Below are positions 4,071 to 5,098 of a stretch of DNA of 5,098 nt, piece after piece. The DNA is from Sphingomonadales bacterium UBA7473 (GTDB lineage: Bacteria > Pseudomonadota > Alphaproteobacteria > Sphingomonadales > Sphingomonadaceae). The stretch spans positions 1,747 to 6,844 of the forward strand of contig DLOX01000161.1 of NCBI GenBank assembly GCA_002478575.1, written 5' to 3'. The first letter of the stretch is position 1; each line of letters starts with the position of its first letter. The position numbers were made by a program, and so were the translations under genes. The notes under the pieces were generated by a model that did no database searches, was not told the origin of the DNA, and saw nothing but the letters and a program-made list of their open reading frames with translations.

Positions 4071-5098
4071 ATGGGTTTCAAATGTGGTATCGTGGGCTTG
4101 CCCAATGTGGGAAAGTCGACCCTGTTCAATGCGCTCACTGAAACGGCGGCGGCGCAGGCGGCCAACTATCCTTTCTGCACGATTGAGCCCAATATCGGCA
4201 ATGTCGCGGTTCCCGACCCGCGCCTTCAGGCGATTGCGAAGATCGGTGGGTCTGCAAAGATCATTGAGACGCAGCTTGGCTTTGTGGACATTGCGGGCCT
4301 CGTGCGCGGGGCAAGCAAAGGGGAAGGGCTGGGCAACCAGTTTTTGGCAAATATCCGGGAAGTTGATGCCATCGTCCATGTGCTGCGCTGTTTCGTCGAT
4401 GACGATATTCAGCATGTCGACAATAAGATTGATCCGATCAGCGATGCGGAGACAGTTGAAACAGAGCTGATGCTGTCTGATCTTGAAAGCCTGGAAAAAC
4501 GCGTTCCGAACCTTCAAAAGAAGGGTGCCCAAGGCGATAAAGAAGCGAAAGCGGCTGCCGCAGTGTTGGGCCGGGCGTTGGACCTGCTCCGCGAAGGCAA
4601 GCCCGCGCGACTGACGGAGATCAGCGACCCCGAAGAGCAGCGCCTGTTTGATCAAGCCCAGCTAATCACATCAAAGCCTGTGCTTTACGTCTGCAATGTC
4701 GAAGAAGCGTCCGCTGCCAATGGCAATGAGTTTTCGGCGAAGGTCTTTGAAAAGGCGAAAGCCGAAGGGGCCGAAGCGGTTGTGGTGTCCGCCGCAATTG
4801 AAGCTGAAATCTCAACCATGCCGGGGGACGAACGCGAGGTTTTCCTTGAAGACCTAGGCCTCACAGAAACCGGCCTCGCCCGGGTGATCCGGGCGGGATA
4901 TGAACTGCTCCACCTGATTACCTTCTTCACGGTTGGCCCCAAGGAAGCCCGCGCCTGGACGATCCATGTCGGCGACAAAGCCCCGCAAGCGGCTGGCGCG
5001 ATCCACACCGATTTCGAAAAAGGCTTCATCCGCGCCGAAACCATGGCCTATGCCGACTATGTCCAGTTCCACGGTGAAGCGGGCGCGCGCGAGGCTGG
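4071..5098 (+). CDS. ychF: Ribosome-associated P-loop ATPase/GTPase YchF (3' end missing)
   Basis: This is a cytoplasmic Obg-family protein, also called EngD or Ola1-like, which binds ribosomes and affects stress responses. The 342 codons present are most of a family of about 363-366; only the extreme C-terminus is cut off by the window end. G1 GLPNVGKST is at 9-17. The switch-I region NYPFCTIEPN is at 32-41 and G3 DIAG at 73-76. H115 in DDIQHVD corresponds to the E. coli histidine 114 region. At G4 the usual NKxD is replaced by NVEE (209-212), the NxxE hallmark that gives YchF its ATP preference. A helical coiled-coil insertion rich in Lys, Glu and Ala covers roughly 125-195. The TGS domain begins near 280 and includes LITFFTVGPKEARAW and HTDFEKGFIRAE. 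The start is supported by AGAGAAG (4059-4065), five bases before ATG, and by the conserved MGFKCGIVGLPN opening. Pairing with pth is usual; here they are separated by three genes. Confidence 0.97.
   Translation, partial: MGFKCGIVGLPNVGKSTLFNALTETAAAQAANYPFCTIEPNIGNVAVPDPRLQAIAKIGGSAKIIETQLGFVDIAGLVRGASKGEGLGNQFLANIREVDAIVHVLRCFVDDDIQHVDNKIDPISDAETVETELMLSDLESLEKRVPNLQKKGAQGDKEAKAAAAVLGRALDLLREGKPARLTEISDPEEQRLFDQAQLITSKPVLYVCNVEEASAANGNEFSAKVFEKAKAEGAEAVVVSAAIEAEISTMPGDEREVFLEDLGLTETGLARVIRAGYELLHLITFFTVGPKEARAWTIHVGDKAPQAAGAIHTDFEKGFIRAETMAYADYVQFHGEAGAREA

Noticed and set aside
4032..4655. A 207-codon open frame on the minus strand opposite ychF
   Set aside because: It lies antisense to the highly conserved YchF coding sequence, has no recognisable motif, and is explained by codon bias on the other strand.

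Overview
The window is a stretch of an alphaproteobacterial-type chromosome in which every recognisable gene reads on the + strand. It starts in the last codons of rplY (ribosomal protein L25/Ctc). Next comes pth (peptidyl-tRNA hydrolase), and it ends inside ychF/engD (YchF-type P-loop ATPase/GTPase), about two dozen codons short of the usual C-terminus. The rplY-pth-ychF order is a well-known alphaproteobacterial neighbourhood, and the G+C-rich coding DNA fits this. A member of the Sphingomonadales is a plausible guess, but nothing here proves the order.

Between pth and ychF lie three accessory genes. Position 757-1947 encodes a secreted S41-family peptidase-like protein with a Sec signal peptide and an internal PDZ-like segment. 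Position 1988-2491 encodes a small P-loop kinase-like protein of the 'FlaR / topology modulation' type. Position 2523-3500 encodes a short-chain dehydrogenase/reductase (SDR) that begins with a twin-arginine signal, so it is probably exported already folded. The four genes from pth to the SDR are separated by only 10, 40 and 31 bases with no terminator visible between them, so they are probably one transcription unit. A strong hairpin terminator (112-147, GCAA tetraloop) separates rplY from pth.

The 570-base gap between the SDR gene and ychF (3501-4070) is the least ordinary part. It is visibly AT-richer than the genes: 3601-3660 has 18 G+C in 60. It holds a near-consensus sigma-70-like promoter (TTGACA, 17-base spacer, TCTAAT) whose spacer carries a perfect GAACAT-ATT-ATGTTC dyad, which looks like a repressor operator. 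It also holds three diverged copies of a TTTCACTGT...TTTCCG repeat and a weak terminator-like hairpin just before ychF. The promoter would start transcription almost exactly on the ATG of a 117-codon reading frame. One repeat copy lies in a different frame from the other two, so the repeats seem to be nucleic-acid elements rather than protein repeats. This region could encode a small regulated RNA, give a leaderless small protein, or be the long leader of ychF.

Functionally, the flanks are translation housekeeping: L25 binds 5S rRNA, Pth recycles peptidyl-tRNA, and YchF is ribosome-associated. The inserted genes point to cell-envelope or stress roles, with two of the three products predicted to be exported. 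I found no CRISPR array, transposase, tRNA or rRNA gene and no convincing new multi-gene system. The regulated promoter and repeat block at 3541-4020 is the best candidate for something undescribed.
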